DNA from: Nocardia sp.
GTDB taxonomy: Bacteria > Actinomycetota > Actinomycetes > Mycobacteriales > Mycobacteriaceae
DNA length: 51,996 nt
Direction of reading: 5' to 3'
NCBI RefSeq assembly: GCF_025465275.1
Contig: NZ_JAODNK010000133.1
Span: 1 to 51,996, forward strand
The notes beneath the pieces were generated by a model. It did no database searches and was not told where the DNA came from. It worked only from the letters and a program-made list of their open reading frames with translations. Shown here piece after piece: positions 51,301 to 51,996 of the stretch. Each line of letters starts with the position of its first letter. Positions within the stretch are counted from its first letter, which is position 1. A program made the position numbers and the translations under genes.

Positions 51301-51362
51301 CACAGCCGGTGTCTCAGCGGCGCAGACCCACTACCGGTTGTGCTGTGGAGACACCGGCTGTG
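51301..51362. repeat. 15-bp perfect inverted repeat with 32-base loop
   Basis: CACAGCCGGTGTCTC (51301-51315) pairs with GAGACACCGGCTGTG (51348-51362), just after the DUF2235 gene. It could be its terminator or the trace of a mobile element. Apart from it and the hairpin at 51650-51695, the 424-bp stretch 51280-51703 holds nothing I recognise. Confidence 0.7.
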
Positions 51363-51649
51363 TGGTCTGGGAGAAGGGTTGTGTGGTGCCCGCTTTGGGG
51401 GGATTCGATGCCGCGACAAGTCGGTGCACCTGGGTTACTTGCGTTGAAAGAAGGTGTTGGGTTCGCGGGTGCGGGCAGAGCCCGAGATGGCCGTGCTGGG
51501 CACGTCAGGAGGGGTACCCGATCTACCTTCCGCAGTACCGGGGGATCCTGCGGTACCGGCCGCAGGACTGGCTGTGGTCCCGTTCTCGAGAACAAAACCC
51601 GAAAAGACAAGAACCACAACACCGAGAACCGAAAAACCGACCCGCACAA

Positions 51650-51695
51650 CGACCTGTAGCACCGGCGGGCTGGAGTCCGGCGGTGGAACAGGTCG
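51650..51695 (-). terminator. Compound hairpin after the HNH gene
   Basis: Outer 8-bp stem CGACCTGT/ACAGGTCG and inner 5-bp stem CACCG/CGGTG, 8 bases past the HNH gene stop on the minus strand. Confidence 0.45.
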
Positions 51696-51703
51696 GTGGA
51701 GAC

Positions 51704-51996
51704 CTACTGGCGGAAGCGTTTGAGTTCCCGTTCGTTGCGGGCTCGGATACGTGCCAGGGCGGCGGCTTTCTGCTCGAGGGGGTGGTGAATATGGTTCACC
51801 TGCGGTGTCCCGGTCGGGTTGATGTGTGGTGGCCCGATCCACCCGGTCCGCCCCGGAAACCCCGAATCGGGTCCCATGACAACGGTTTTCCACCCGCCGG
51901 GCCCGTCGTGGACCTGGGCGTGGCAGTGGTCGCACACCAGGGTGAGGTTGTCGATATCGGTCCTGCCACCCTTGGCCCACTCGTCGACGTGGTGCA
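51704..51996 (-). CDS. HNH endonuclease-like protein of the 13E12/DUF222 type (5' end cut by window edge)
   Basis: The last 97 residues of a minus-strand gene whose start lies beyond the window. The HNH motif is visible: HHVDEWAKGGRTDIDNLTLV followed by CDHCHAQVHDGPGGW. Such ends belong to DUF222/REP13E12-like proteins, repeated many times in mycobacterial and nocardial genomes. The tail is charged (IRARNERELKRFRQ). It may be part of a repeated element. Confidence 0.85.
   Translation of the reverse strand, partial: HHVDEWAKGGRTDIDNLTLVCDHCHAQVHDGPGGWKTVVMGPDSGFPGRTGWIGPPHINPTGTPQVNHIHHPLEQKAAALARIRARNERELKRFRQ

Noticed and set aside
51314..51703. Protein-coding frames on either strand in the gap before the HNH gene
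   Set aside because: Open only through base composition; no start signals, changing composition and inverted repeats inside.

Overview
The window is high-GC actinobacterial DNA, most likely from Nocardia or a close mycolic-acid-containing relative. The evidence is an Emb-type arabinosyltransferase, an antigen-85-like mycolyltransferase fold, an MspA-family porin, an MTB12-like lipoprotein, and gene pairs that recall Mycobacterium tuberculosis (dinX and lspA-rluD; dnaE1; a Ddn-like F420 protein next to ilvA). I see no rRNA, tRNA, CRISPR array or prophage.

Left part (1-7186): a cut-off TetR gene diverges from a double-domain carboxymuconolactone-decarboxylase-like gene, and two identical operators lie between them. 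Next come a secreted NlpC/P60 hydrolase, an ohr/TetR divergent pair with its own two palindromes, gene remnants (3341-3992), a beta-propeller lipoprotein, an Ag85-like esterase and galU.

7402-20105: dinX, an MTB12-like lipoprotein, a solitary emb gene, two lipoproteins divergent from lspA, lspA-rluD, and a one-span membrane protein with 24-bp coding repeats. A four-gene Roadblock/LC7 cluster follows, in which one member is a PATAN-like/HTH protein. It has no GTPase or histidine kinase and is the best candidate for an undescribed system.

20221-38292: an ADP-ribosylglycohydrolase, a PhzF-like isomerase, a CtpE-type P-ATPase, RarD, small membrane proteins, a divergent LigA downstream of a GH43-like protein, and an NMT1/SsuA-type ABC transporter divergent from a CitA/CitB-type two-component system. 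A frameshifted RelA/SpoT-like gene comes next. It diverges from a glyoxalase-fold gene that has no normal start codon and is preceded by a short leader ORF.

38323-51996: a methyltransferase, a lipoprotein hydrolase, a class-C-beta-lactamase-like esterase, a DMT-type transporter, dnaE1, an MspA porin, a small membrane protein, a Ddn-like protein, ilvA, an orphan OmpR regulator, a DUF2235 hydrolase and the end of a 13E12/DUF222-type HNH gene.

Many genes here carry a TANNNT -10-like hexamer 6-8 bases before an ATG or GTG start and no Shine-Dalgarno sequence, which suggests leaderless transcripts. Names and functions come from reading the protein sequences by eye; no database search was run.
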